This document shows, piece after piece, positions 25,481 through 39,300 of a DNA stretch of 64,000 nucleotides. The position numbers and the translations under genes were made by a program. Below the pieces are notes generated by a model, which saw only the letters and a program-made list of their open reading frames with translations, ran no database searches and was not told the origin of the DNA. How positions within the stretch are numbered: position 1 is the first letter of the stretch; each line of letters opens with the position of its first letter. The DNA is from Paramecium octaurelia (taxonomy: Eukaryota; Ciliophora; Oligohymenophorea; Peniculida; Parameciidae): contig CAJJDP010000003.1 of NCBI GenBank assembly GCA_905182995.1, forward strand, positions 890,297-954,296. Reading direction: 5' to 3'.

Positions 25481-26522
25481 TCATAGGAACTTTTTATATA
25501 TTTTTAACTCTTAGGGCATAGCTCCTATACTCTGATCACTTTTCTCTATATTCTTTCCATAATTGCTGGAATTAGTATATCTATGACTGGTATTTTGATG
25601 AGAACTTGTTTTTCTATGCTGAGATGGAGTAGAGAGTCCCAAAATTTCTTGTTGCAATTTTTGCATCACCTTAATAGATTGGACTAACTCCCCATCATTG
25701 TCTCCGATTCTAGATGTCAATACCTTGAGTTTAGAGTATACTATTTATGGATCAATTTATTTGCCATTTGCAGCATTTATCACTTCTCGTTCCAATTTCT
25801 AAACATTCTTCTAAACCATTTAAAAATATGATTAGATTATCTAAACTGATGCATTTTCTTCAACCTCTTAAACTAAGCCAGTAGAACTTCTCTTATGTCT
25901 CGAATTGTCTGATGTCTAATTGGATGAGTTTTAACAATCTTTAGAGATTTCCTTCAAAAATTGATTCTCCTTCTCCTTATTCAACTCTATTGTGCATCTC
26001 TATTTGTCATCAAATAACATTTATTTGTTATTGTCATTATACTTGTCGAAGATACTATTCTGATGTTGAACTTGTTGTTGATGATAGACACTCTCCAAAT
26101 TGTTTTGGTTATTTTTTTTAATTTATTGAGGAAATGCAACGTCGGATTGATTTTGATTTATATTACTTTATAGATGTTCCTGCACATAGATATTGGCATT
26201 CTAAGTCTTTTGCTTTTATTTATATTGCTAAACAGCTTAAACTTACGCGATCTACTTCTTATTATCAGTCTATTAGAATAATAATTAAGAAGATAGTGTG
26301 GTGGGAGTAGCAACAGGAGTGTTGGAATTTGGCTTTAAAAAATCATTTAATTTTTACTATTAAACATTTGTTGTGTTTGCTTGAGTTTTGGCCTTACCTG
26401 TAAAATAATTTTTTTATTACATTCTAAAGCGATTTCAGGTTGAGCCACCTAGTATTATTGTTTTTTTGAGTGATTCTATTAAGCAGGCTTCTAGAATTAT
26501 TTTGTGGGAGATGTTTTCTCAT
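25481..26522 (-). CDS. Gln/Asn-rich coiled-coil protein, unknown function
   Basis: With the 25-nt intron 26424-26448 the frame from ATG 26522 to TGA 25481 is exactly 338 residues. It is rich in Gln, Asn, Ser and Thr, with helical segments (CTIELNKEKENQFLKEIS and VQKLEREVINAANGKQI). Near the N-terminus QQQKLNDFL has the spacing of a partial PCNA-interacting box (Q..L..FL), which may be chance. An alternative start at about 26607 would overlap the upstream RING gene stop and need a 41-nt intron, so I prefer the shorter model. No domain was identified. Confidence 0.6.
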
Positions 26523-26600
26523 TTCCAATAATAGGTTTCTTTTTATTGGACTGATTTTGGTTAAAAGCAATTTGAGGATTGTTGTTATTACCTTATGCAT

Positions 26601-27037
26601 TCAACATTTAAGAGTTCTTTGAAAAGACGTCCTAGATTTGATAAGCATTAGATTCTCTTCTGCCAAAAATTGCCTCCTATTAATTTTTTTGCAAAGAAAA
26701 CTAGCTCTGTTGTTATATGCAAAAACAATTACTTCATTTAAGACCTCCTTCTCCATCTCGCTAGAATCAGTTATCAAATATAATTCGTTGCTCTCCAATA
26801 ATAAATTTTTAATATCATAGGTAAGTGTTATTTTATTGCATTTTGGACATTATATGCGAAACTTATTTTGTATCTGACTAATTGTTGATCTATTAATTAC
26901 CTAGTGTTTTCTTGTATCTATATCTTAAGTCCACATTTTAAACAAAGCGAATGCGAGCAGATTAGCTGTATAGGATTTTAACTAGTCATTTTACATAATT
27001 AACAAAGCTGCATAGAGTTTTGACTTTTATTTAGCAT
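26601..27037 (-). CDS. Small RING-finger protein
   Basis: With the 23-nt intron 26878-26900 the frame is exactly 137 residues. The N-terminus is a compact C3HC4 RING: C12xxC15, C27, H29, C32xxC35 and C56xxC59 (LCQLC ... LICSHSLCLKC ... CPKC). The spacing P-x-x-L-x-C-x-H-S-L-C-x-x-C is typical of TRIM/MuRF-type RINGs. This predicts E3 ubiquitin-ligase activity. The remaining ~75 residues are hydrophilic (LESNELYLITDSSEMEKEV) without a B-box or membrane helix. Most of the RING is visible only after splicing and reading TAA as Gln. Confidence 0.8.
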
Positions 27038-27249
27038 TAACTGATTATTATAATATTTATAATTAATAGAAGCATTTTATTAAATATTAATCTTCCTGTT
27101 TTATTCCACCTAATCTCCAATGTTATATTATAAACATAATTTATATAAATCTGTTCTAAAAGCCATCACTCAACCTCAATTTGAATTAGATTTCTTCCAT
27201 ATAAATTTATAAATTCTTGTAAATCACATTATAAATTAAATCAATAAAT

Positions 27250-28076
27250 ATGACTGAATTAGACGAATTTGATTCGAATCTGAATGCAGAATTAGATAAA
27301 TTATAAAAAGAAATAGATTCTTTGAGTAAAAAAGATTACAATCAAAAAAATGCTGCAATTAAAAAATGTCAAGCTCAAGTGAAAAGCATTTCCACTTTGA
27401 TTGAAAGTTATTAATTGGAGATAAGCAATCTTGATAAAGTTCAGAGTGCTAAGTAGTTAAAAGTTATACTGTAGGTACAACGACTCGTTAAGATCAATTA
27501 ACTCAAGATTTTAGCGATTGAAATCTGAATTAGAGTTTAAAAAAAATGAAGGCCAGACACAGGAGAATCTCTTTAAAGGAAGATCAGAATAATAACCTCA
27601 AAGGTTGGAGGATATGAATAGATAATAAGTTATCGATATGGGAGATTAGATGTAGAAGGATGGTACTTTATAGAATCAATAATTTTTAGCAATTGATAAA
27701 TTAGGAGGCATTATAAGCACTGTTGAAAAGGGTAATGAATTAGCAGATTAAATTAACATGGAATTAGATAAACAAATAGCATAATTGGATAGGATGTATG
27801 ACACAGTTATGGACACTTAATCAGTTTTGAAAAGATCAGCCAAATACATAAAATATTTTGCAAGGTTTCATTTTAAAATTAATGACTAGATAAGTCTACA
27901 CAGATAAATTATTGATGTGTTTAATTGGCCTAATATTTATCGCCATTATAGTGTTAATTGTACTATCAGCATTAGGATTGGATGATGGAAAATTCAATAC
28001 TCCGGATTAAGTAAAAGGATCTTTAGCCACCGATAGTAGTAGCACTTCAAACACAACCACAACGACTGGATCTTGA
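27250..28076 (+). CDS. Qb-SNARE, NPSN-like (novel plant SNARE type)
   Basis: Introns 27453-27474 and 27865-27889 give an exact 259-residue frame. The N-terminal ~110 residues are a helical bundle (MTELDEFDSNLNAELDKLQK...). The SNARE helix covers roughly residues 140-205 (IISTVEKGNELADQINMEL...QLDRMYDTVMDTQ) with a central Gln. It is followed by KYIKYFARQVYTDKLLMCLI and a single hydrophobic anchor (IFIAIIVLIVLSALG). The ARQVxTDK junction before the anchor is characteristic of NPSN proteins. Such Qb-SNAREs act in secretory or endosomal membrane fusion. A short Thr/Ser-rich lumenal tail follows the anchor. Confidence 0.85.
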
Positions 28077-28975
28077 TGATATACACATTAAAATATAATT
28101 TATTAATAAATTTTCTTCTTAAATTTAATAAGATAAGAAAAGCAAACTATTATAAAAATTTAGACTTAAATAGTTAAATTTATTCTGAACTAGAAAAAGA
28201 ATTTAAGTAATATACTATCGATTCTGTTATTCAATTATACTAAGATTATAATAATTAAATATGGTCTCCAAAAATTGGTCAAAATATAAATACAATTAGA
28301 ATGCAATTTAGTATGAGGAAATTAAGACTTAGAAATGTTTTTAAAGTGAAATGCAGATTTTTAAAGTTAATTATCATGTACCTATTAAATTATCAAAAAG
28401 AGAAATAGTTCTTTTTATTGTTATTGAATATTCCTTACTGGTCTTTGCTTTAATTAATTATAATGCTTTAACGAATAAGAAAAATTATAAAGTTATTATT
28501 AGTATAACTTCAAGCTATGAATTACAATAATTTTAATCAAGAAAATAATATTGATTTTCTTGAAAGCTAAAATTACGAGGAAAACTTTTATTCTTAACCC
28601 AAATTATTATTTAAAGCTAAATTGTGTTCTTGATACAAAATTGGAAGCATACTAATTATTCATGAACCTTATTCTCTGGAATAACTTACTTAGTTATTTA
28701 ACGAAGAATAATTTACTATAAAAATATTTTTCTTCTTTAGAAAGATTATTATATATATCTCAATTTAATAATATGTTGCTGTTAAGTAGTTAGAAATTTA
28801 CAATTACTTTTTTTTATTCTGATAATATTAATAATTTGAAAGTTCAATTGTAAATAAACTTATTCAAAAGAATGCTTCAAATTAATTATCATGCAATCTT
28901 TAAATTAGTAATGTCTACATCATCAATCTGATTACGCTGATGTCATCGTTTTAAATTTATATCTGATCAAATTTA
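28077..28975. other. AT-rich intergenic region with one weak ORF
   Basis: About 900 bp. An ORF at 28261-28554 (plus, 97 codons with TAA/TAG as Gln) includes a hydrophobic stretch (IVLFIVIEYSLLVFALI), but an open run of this length is not unusual when only TGA stops. No other feature was seen. Confidence 0.3.
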
Positions 28976-30160
28976 ATGTGGATAATTTCAATTTATTCTA
29001 TGAAAATTTGGATTCTGATAGCTGGAGCAATAATTTCTTATCTGATAAAAGTGATTATCGGGTTCTTTGATGCTTTTAAGAGTGTTCCTATTGTAAATAC
29101 ATACTCGCATTGCCAACATTTGAGCACAGATATTTTAGGACCAGAAGACATGCAAAAATTCAACTCAACAACAATAATTGTTGGATCTGGTGACTATCAT
29201 AAGTTGTGGTCCCTTGGAAAACCCGTTCTAGAGCATTTAGGATTATATGCAATAGTGGATTCATAAGAATAGGCACCAAAAGTTGTGAAATTAGGAATTA
29301 AGAATTTTCCAAATGATATTTCTTTATATGTACATGGAATTGATATTAGAGAATAATTAGATGGAGTCTATATTTATGCAATTAATCATGCATATTAAAA
29401 TGGAGGAGAAAGAGTAGAAGTCTTCAAAATATTAGATGAGCACCTCAATCTTGAGTATAGGCATTCAATCATAATGGACGACAAATACAATGGAATATTA
29501 AATGATTTGATATTGATCGAAGACAATCGTTTTTTAATCACTAAGTATATGCCATACACAGATCCAAAGGAAGGAAGACATTAAATTACTCCATTACATT
29601 TATTAAAAACAGTATTTTTGTGGGTAAGTCAATAAAGAACTTCATACATTGTAGATTGCAAATTTGAAAAAGAAGGCACAATAATAAAACCAAATTGCAA
29701 AGAACTGCTTGATGTTCCTTTGACTGGAGTTGTTTTGAATGGAATCACATGGGATAGAAAGAATCGAGTTTGGGCAGGTGATACAATTGCAAAATAATTA
29801 AATGAATATGAAATAACACCATAAGGTCTTGTATTCAAGAGATTTATTGATATTGAAAATTCAATTGATAATTTGGAATATGATGTTGATAGAAATTCTC
29901 TCATTTTAGGGTTGATTCCAAAATTACACAATTATTTTTCGTTAGATGCATTCTTAAAAGGAATTAATAGATTAGAAAAGGACACAAAATTTGAATATTG
30001 GGGAACTGTTGCAGAATATAACCTCACCTCAAACTAACTGATTTATCTTGCTTAAAATACAGAATTACCAAAAGGAGTATCTGGAGCATTAATAAGTGGA
30101 AACAATTTGATTGTGGCAAGTTGGTGCGATTTTACAGTAACTGTTTGCAAGAAGCAATGA
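28976..30160 (+). CDS. Paraoxonase/arylesterase-family protein
   Basis: An intronless frame of 394 residues. The N-terminus is a membrane anchor or uncleaved signal (MKIWILIAGAIISYLIKVII; the second Met at 29000 is also a plausible start). Family features include the early CQHL...GPEDMQ region, VYIYAINHAYQNGGERVEVFK, NGILNDLILIEDNRFLITKY (the ND and D/N region of the calcium site), VVLNGITWD and a late GVSGALISGNNLIVASW strand. These follow the six-bladed propeller of serum paraoxonases, with the vicinal Cys pair probably represented by the early and the last Cys. Members hydrolyse lactones or esters, often at membranes; the substrate here is unknown. Confidence 0.82.
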
Positions 30161-30343
30161 AATATTATATATTAATATTTTTTAATTATAAAATATAATT
30201 TAATGATAAAATATTATTACAAGATCTACAATAATTAATCCTATGAAAAATATATTAAAATTAATTCTCTATGATTTTTATCTAAATTCGGTTATTAAAA
30301 ATGAGATAATATCTAAATTTTTTATTTAAAATATCTGATCTAG

Positions 30344-33300
30344 ATGAATTACCTTATTTTGCTATTTTTTTCTTGTTTTTAATCAGCATAAGGTCTAGCA
30401 CTTTTTGGTATGAACCTTTAATACTAATTTAAAAGTTTCCAATAAGATTTCTCAAAATAAAGTATTTATAATCCTTCCTGTTATGCTTATGGAGTTTATA
30501 CAAGATATAATCCGTTGATTGATATGACTTAGTTAGGAGAGATTGGAATTTTTGATAGCAATTGCTTTTTTATATTTAATGCCATAGATATTATATCTAA
30601 TAATATTAACTTCCTTTATTATGACTGTGTTGATTATTAGAAAAAATAAATAGAAAAGACATACACATTTATTGGAGATGATGGTAAAATTTACAAAAAT
30701 TCATATTTATTAAATACATTTGAATATGAATCGTATTGGTACTTTTTAGGCCTCATAGTGAATGTATTTGAAAAAAGAGTTGTTATAACTGCATTTTAAA
30801 CTACTCAAGAATTAGATACATAAGTATATCAACTTAAATATCCAAATTATGATACAGATTTACAATTTAACATAGGAGGAAGTCTATAAATAAATATTAA
30901 TTAAATCCTATTTAATCCATAAATATCGAAGCTCACCTATTTTCCAGGAAATATTTATTATTATCTTCCAGGGTCTATTAGTAACTAAATTGATTGTGAG
31001 ATTGATATTTTTGAAATTTACGAACCCCCTTGTAGATGTACATTGAATGATATACCTAATTTTCCTGATTCAATTATTTCTAAACTAAATGAGGAATATT
31101 TTATTTCAGAAAACCTAAATTGTGATGCATTTATTTTTAAAACATGGATTAGAATCAAAGATAAGATCTCTAATATTAAAGAAATTTATTATCAATTAAT
31201 AAAATTATCATCACATTTTACGAATCAAAAATATTTGAATGACAACCTATCAGCATTTTAACTTTATTATAAATTGACTGAAAGCCTCAATCAAATCATT
31301 ATAACTACTTATAGTTATACTTTTCCAGCAATAAATATTGATTTCTCGGATAATCCATTTTTAATTAGGGAAACTTTCGATATAGATGTGAATATATAAT
31401 TATGGCATTTTTTAATTGTTAAGAAAGACAAAAATTCTCTGTTAGTAAAAATATCATTTTTCGAGGGAAGAAAAATTAAGGAATATTCTTTTGAGTCTAA
31501 TGTTAATCACTTTAATTAGATTAGATTTAAAGTGACTCGTGGTAATCTATTGTAAAATATCAACTATTTAACAATCTAATTAGTAAATATGGCTTTCTAC
31601 AACTGCGATATAGAAATTACTCCAGAACCATGTCATATATCGTGTTTGGAATGTGATGGTCCAACTAAATTTGATTGCATATCTTGTGATTCTTCTAAGA
31701 ATAGAATATATAACGAAATATTGAAAGCTTGTGTTTGCGTCTATGGGAAAATCGATCTTGATGGAGAATGCAAAGATTACTCCTCTTTTGAACTAAATAT
31801 TTCTTAGGGAAACGAAAAGGAGTTCTAGTGTTCCTATGGATATTTTGAGTTTGAAGGTGAATGCTGGAAATGGTAATTATTTATAATAGACATAGTCCTT
31901 CTATAATAAGAGAGAGATTTATAACTTGCATAGAATGTATTACAAATCCAAAAACTTGGATAAACAATCCATATTGTTAATATAATTTTGTAACAAATAA
32001 TGATTATAGTCCTTTTACAAAATATGATGATGGGATAAAAGAGTATTTTTTTGATGGAAATGATTTAAAAGTACGTGAAAATTCAGAATTAAATTTAGAT
32101 ATTTATTCAGATTACTTAAAGACTTTTGAAAACTTTTCTTATTTTTGTTTTTACTGCTAAGGAGATTTATTAAATTAGAAATGTTTCATTTTTACATTTT
32201 GTCAATAGTGCGAAATTTAATTATCTAAACCTATATGTACTTTATGTCTGAAGCCGTATTCAGATAATAATGGAGTTTGTGATATAGTTCATACGACATA
32301 GCCTTCAAATGTTATCTTTTGTGAAACCCCTTATTANTAACTAAATTGATTGTGAGATTGATATTTTTGAAATTTACGAACCCCCTTGTAGATGTACATT
32401 GAATGATATACCTAATTTTCCTGATTCAATTATTTCTAAACTAAATGAGGAATATTTTATTTCAGAAAACCTAAATTGTGATGCATTTATTTTTAAAACA
32501 TGGATTAGAATCAAAGATAAGATCTCTAATATTAAAGAAATTTATTATCAATTAATAAAATTATCATCACATTTTACGAATCAAAAATATTTGAATGACA
32601 ACCTATCAGCATTTTAACTTTATTATAAATTGACTGAAAGCCTCAATCAAATCATTATAACTACTTATAGTTATACTTTTCCAGCAATAAATATTGATTT
32701 CTCGGATAATCCATTTTTAATTAGGGAAACTTTCGATATAGATGTGAATATATAATTATGGCATTTTTTAATTGTTAAGAAAGACAAAAATTCTCTGTTA
32801 GTAAAAATATCATTTTTCGAGGGAAGAAAAATTAAGGAATATTCTTTTGAGTCTAATGTTAATCACTTTAATTAGATTAGATTTAAAGTGACTCGTGGTA
32901 ATCTATTGTAAAATATCAACTATTTAACAATCTAATTAGTAAATATGGCTTTCTACAACTGCGATATAGAAATTACTCCAGAACCATGTCATATATCGTG
33001 TTTGGAATGTGATGGTCCAACTAAATTTGATTGCATATCTTGTGATTCTTCTAAGAATAGAATATATAACGAAATATTGAAAGCTTGTGTTTGCGTCTAT
33101 GGGAAAATCGATCTTGATGGAGAATGCAAAGATTACTCCTCTTTTGAACTAAATATTTCTTAGGGAAACGAAAAGGAGTTCTAGTGTTCCTATGGATATT
33201 TTGAGTTTGAAGGTGAATGCTGGAAATGGTAATTATTTATAATAGACATAGTCCTTCTATAATAAGAGAGAGATTTATAACTTGCATAGAATGTATTACA

Positions 33301-36300
33301 AATCCAAAAACTTGGATAAACAATCCATATTGTTAATATAATTTTGTAACAAATAATGATTATAGTCCTTTTACAAAATATGATGATGGGATAAAAGAGT
33401 ATTTTTTTGATGGAAATGATTTAAAAGTACGTGAAAATTCAGAATTAAATTTAGATATTTATTCAGATTACTTAAAGACTTTTGAAAACTTTTCTTATTT
33501 TTGTTTTTACTGCTAAGGAGATTTATTAAATTAGAAATGTTTCATTTTTACATTTTGTCAATAGTGCGAAATTTAATTATCTAAACCTATATGTACTTTA
33601 TGTCTGAAGCCGTATTCAGATAATAATGGAGTTTGTGATATAGTTCATACGACATAGCCTTCAAATGTTATCTTTTGTGAAACCCCTTATTATTAGACAT
33701 ATTATTATACTTGTATTTTGTGTCCTATTGAGAACTGTCTTTATTGTTTTGATTATTTAAAAGATGACGTCAAAAAGAATACTATATTTTACAAATATTC
33801 AAATGATGGAATTAATGCAAATGACTTATAAGTGTTGGTAGGGTGCGCATAATGTAGAGAAGGATATACGTTTGACTTCACAATAGGATAATGCCTTTAT
33901 AAATAACCATCAATATACAATTGTCTCAGATCATTTGTGAATCAACAAGGTGAAGAACAATGTATCTTAACCTCAAATGATGATTTTTCAATTGCTCCTT
34001 AAATAATTAGTTGTGAACATTATATTCCTCATTGTTAATAATGTTATCAAAATATTCAAGGTATTGTAAAGTGTATAATTTGTCAACAAGCATATACTTC
34101 ATCCTATACTTCAGGATTATGCGAAAGTCAAGGAGCTGGTGATTATTTTAAATCTTTAGTAACATATTATGATTAAAGTATTTGGAGATATTTAGTCCAA
34201 AGTTTTACAATGTTATTTACGAAAATTAATTATTCCTATAAATATTCAAGATTTTATGATTATGTAGTGGAATGTTTTGAAGGATATTAATTATTTAATA
34301 ATAACTGTGCAAAATATTGTGATTAAAATTGTTAGAAATGTCAGAAGCAATATAGTACAGCAAGTTTCACTTGTGATTTATGTACCTTTAACCCTTACTA
34401 AGAACCCTATAGAGTTTAAGAAAATGGGAAGTGCATAATTTGTCCTTCATTCTGTTTAATATGCTAATTAAGATCTATTGATAGTATTAAGGTATTTGAA
34501 TTTAATATTTTAGAGCATAAATCCTTACTACATAATTAACGAAATGAATACTCAATATACTACCTAGTGTATAAAAAGCATCTCAAATTCGAATGTTTAA
34601 TTTGACCAATTTCTATAAATTGCTAAATATATATATGATCCAAACTAAACTGCCTTTGAATATTCAGTACTATTTATAATAATAATAGGTTACAAGGCCA
34701 TGTAATATTGGCACTTATGAAGATGTGCTTGATCCTTCTATTGATGCATTCTTTGAGAATAATTTTGACTTCTCTTATTTTAATGAAATTGGTCTGCAGC
34801 AATTCATTTTGACAGTAACATTATAAAGGGAGGATTATTGTGAATCTGTTTATCTACAAATTTTCAATTCATTTTAAACAAAAGTATTTTCAATACAACT
34901 ACTTAAATTAAGATTACAAGGTGATCTCTCGATATTTTAATTCTATTAAATTGATAATTTTAATTCAATAGAATTAAATAATTTACTTGTAAATATAGAG
35001 AATAATCTTTATATGCAGCTTACTAATAATTAAAAAGTTATAGATTATCAAATACTAAATTGCAGCTTCTATTCAAATAAAAATAAACCAATTGAATTTG
35101 GGATCTCTAAGAATTTTTATCGGATTTTTAAAATTTATAATGTGTCAATTTTTAATGCTAATATTAATAATTAAATTATATTTTCTATAGATTAGAGTAC
35201 ATAAAATGAAGAAATTTTGATACATTCCTTTTTTTTGATAGATTGCATTATAAGCAATACAGTTTTGTTCAACTTTAATACTACCTCAAAAAAACATATT
35301 ATAATTGAAAATCTTTTGATCGAAGGATGTTATTTAGATAACTTTACATTAATTAATATCAAATTAATGAAAGAATAATCTAAAATAAAAATAAAGGATG
35401 TCAGAATAAAGAATTCAATAATTTTTAATTGTTCAATTTTATAAAATTACGATAACAATATGTTATATATCGAATCTCTTTAATTGATTGAAAACAAGAT
35501 ATTAAATTCACAGCTGATAAAATTTAATAAAGATCTCTTTTGTTTTCACTTATTGCTGAGATTAAATGTGTTTAAATACTCAATTTTTTTTGAGAAGTAA
35601 TATTCGATTAATAATTATTATGAAATATAATTGGATGATTTTGATATATCTTTCAATACTTTTCATAACTTTTAAGTAATCGCTATTAATTAAAACCAAA
35701 TAAAAGCAATAAAAATAGAATTAAAAAACATAGCTTTTTAGGATAATAATAACCCTATCCAAGATTACTCTTTTATACTTAGTTGCTCTAGTCTTTTAAT
35801 TTAGAATTTATCAATACTAAATACTTTTAATCATCGCTACTTTTACTTATACAACATTTCTGAAATTAGTTTTAGGAATGTATCTGTAAAAAATGAACTT
35901 TAAGAATTTAAAATTCCCATTAATTAAGATTGTGCAATTAACAACTATTAATATTCAAAATTAGTATCTATAAAAGGATTTTAGAGTCTTTATTTAGGTT
36001 TCATAAAATTTACTAATTAGATTACTATAGATTAATCTTTTATTGATATTCAATCAAATGATTCAAATATAAATGAAATATTTGGAAATATTGCAATCTA
36101 AAATATTACAATCTAAAATATTACATTTACTAGAAACATTTTGATGAAAATCAGTTAAGGAAATTATTTTTCGATGATATCAATATATTCAGATAAAATC
36201 TAGTCAATCCATTTGGAGAATATTTTATATGAAGAAAATTCTTACTATTAATACAATGAAGATCCGAAATAATCATCTGCTAGTTTGTTGTTTATTAACT

Positions 36301-39300
36301 CTATAAATAGTTCAATCGTACTTTAAAATATTTATTGCTTTCAGAATTCATTAACAAATTCTTCTAACACCTTTATTGCAATCAGCTCTAGTGAAACTAA
36401 AGTAGCATAAATTAAAGTATTTTACCATAATTATCTTAAAATGGAGTTTTGGAGTAAGTATTATGACATTTAGTTACAAAGTGGTCTTAATTAGATTGAA
36501 GTTAATTATATGATTGAATAAATCCTTTAAATTAAAAATAAAGGAGGAGTTATGTAAATAGTTGCTAATAAATTCACTTTATAAAATGGATAATTTTAAT
36601 ACTTAATTGCCAAAAGTAGCTCTATCTTAGATATTATCACCACAGGGAACGGAATTGTAATTTTAAATAATTGCAGTATTGCTTATTCTTAAATTAATTT
36701 GCTTTCAAATCAGGAATAAGAAGGATCAATAAGTATACATTCATAAAACAGTTTTTTAACTTTGATGTTATAAAATTTTAATTTCACAGAAGTTAATAAT
36801 CAGTAAGCCCCTGCAATCATATCTTTTGAACCATCTGAAATTTCAAATAATATTTTGATAAAAAATGTCCAAGTTTCTAATTGTTTCTCTTTAATCAATT
36901 TATTTTTATCATTTATATTTCCCGTGGAATAATTAGATTAGAATTAAGTAATACTAGAGAATATTCTTATATCATAAAGTTAAGAAGCTTAACTGCAGTT
37001 TAACAGATAACTTAACCTCCTAGAACCAATAATGTTATCAAAAATAACTTAAAACAATGCTATTTTTAATATTTAAGGAGGCAATTTAAAATTTTATAAT
37101 GTTAAATATGAAGGATTTGCACTATCTGGCATCCTAAATTTGATAAATTGCAAAAAAATATAAATAGTTAATATCTAATTTAGTTAAATTACTTTATTTT
37201 ATAATTTGAATTTGCTTCATATTGAATAAGTTGCTTAATTTAAAACAATAATATAGATTCTAAACCTACAAGTCGAAAAAATAAGCATGTTTAATTATTA
37301 GCATTAGATATTAACCCCTTAAAGTTACCCAATCTTCTATATAGAACACTCTAAATGTTAAAAATTAAAAGTTGTACCCATTCCAATAAGCGAAGAAGAT
37401 TTAAAAGTAAGATAAAATAATTTTGAATTGATTTAATCATATTCCACTTAAAACGGATCTATCTTATACATTAAATCTTCAAAAAATCTAACAAAAATAA
37501 GCTTATAATCTATATATATTTAAAATAATGATTGCAAAATTTGTAATTATGGTTTAATCTATTTTTAATTAGTTGAATTTTTAAGGATAACGATTCGAGA
37601 ACTATAATGCATAGGAAATAATATTTAACAATTTGGATGTATTACTGCTTTATCCGATAAACAAATTCAAGGTATGCTAGTTATTAGAAATTCTCTTTTT
37701 ATTAATAATACTGGTGGCTAAGGAATAGCCGTATCTTCAACAAAAGTCAAGACAGTTCTGCTTAACATCAAGATTTTGAATAATACTGCAACTTTATTAG
37801 GAGGGGGATTGTATTTTGATCTCAATAATAAAGATTTCAACATAATTTCTGCACAAATTTAATACAATAAGGCGAGAGAGGGTGGAGGGATTTATTTAAC
37901 TGGTGAAGGTATTCTAAGTGAAATAAACTTTGAGAAGTCCCTCATACGTTTTAACCGTGCTGAATCAACTACAAATAATTTGCAAGAGTTACCTTCTCAT
38001 CTAGATCTATCAATCAATAATTAAATTATGCCTTCAGATTTTACATTTGATTAAATATCTATAAAGTAATTAAAATTAAGTCCATATCAAATTATCTAAT
38101 AAGGTAAAGAGATTATGGAAAGTAAATTGATGATTCTTAGCAATTAGTAAACAGCAAAATTTGATTTATACGATCCTAAAAAAAATAAATTCACTTCCTA
38201 TATAAATGAATTATCCATTCAATTTAAAAATAGATTTAATGAATAATTACTTAATTTTTCTAATTCAACTTGCCAAATCATTGAACAGACATTTGATATT
38301 AAGAAATTAACCAAATTGTAATCAATAAATGTGTCTTTAATTTAATTTAACTCAACGACAAGCAAATTTGACCTGGGAATGTTGACTTTCACTTTTGATC
38401 CATATAATCAAAATGACAAATAGTATGAAATTTAAATCTACTGTAAAACCAAAAATTAGGTTTAAGAATTATCTTATAATATAAAGATAAAAAGTCTACT
38501 TTGTTAATTGGGAGAATTTTATGTTTTAAATGGTTGTTTGACTTGCTAATCAATGCAAGGGTTCTATTCTGTTACGTACAATGCCACAAAGTGTTCAATT
38601 TTTGATAAAAACAAATTTGAAGCCATTACTTCCAACAGTATTAACTTGAAACCTGGATTTTGGAGACCTCATCAGGAGTCAGATTTAGTAAATGATTGCT
38701 TTAAAAATGTTGAATCATGTAAAGGTGGTTGGCTTGTAGGTGATGATATTTGTAAAACTGGATATGTAGGAGGATTATGCGAAGAGTGTGATAAGCATAA
38801 TATTAGAGGAGATGGGTATTATTTTAAAAAAGAACAATCTACATGTTAGAATTGCAGCGACTTTTAAATTAACATAGTATCTTTAATTCTATTAACAGTT
38901 TGGTAATTAATTAATTTAGTCTAGGGTTTTTCTTTCTACTTTTATAACATTAGCTAGCGTGGAGAAAACCAATTAATTATTTGCCTTATTTAAACTTACT
39001 CAAAAGTTTGCTCATATATTATTTAAAATGAATTTAAGTAAATATTAAAATATTGTTTTTAGATTAAGAGAGTATCTTATTAAAGCTATTTCTTAATTAT
39101 ATTTGGATATTTTCTGTTATTTTTACTTTTAACATTCGATTCTCATTTTCATTTATTTTTGTTAACTAAATAAGTGATACCTCTTATTTCCTAACTAGTA
39201 ATTTAGATTGTTAACTTTCCTAATCATTTGAAACTGAATTGATATATGCGAGAATATTAATGATGCTTACTTTAATCATTATATAAATCTTCCTCATTTA

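Noticed and set aside
26601..26607. Alternative start of the Gln-rich gene inside the RING gene stop
   Set aside because: It needs overlapping genes and a 41-nt intron; the model starting at 26522 uses a normal 25-nt intron.
36093..36126. Short tandem repeat of an AT-rich 15-mer
   Set aside because: It lies within the giant gene's repetitive ectodomain and encodes part of its Ile/Asn-rich pattern; no separate element is needed.
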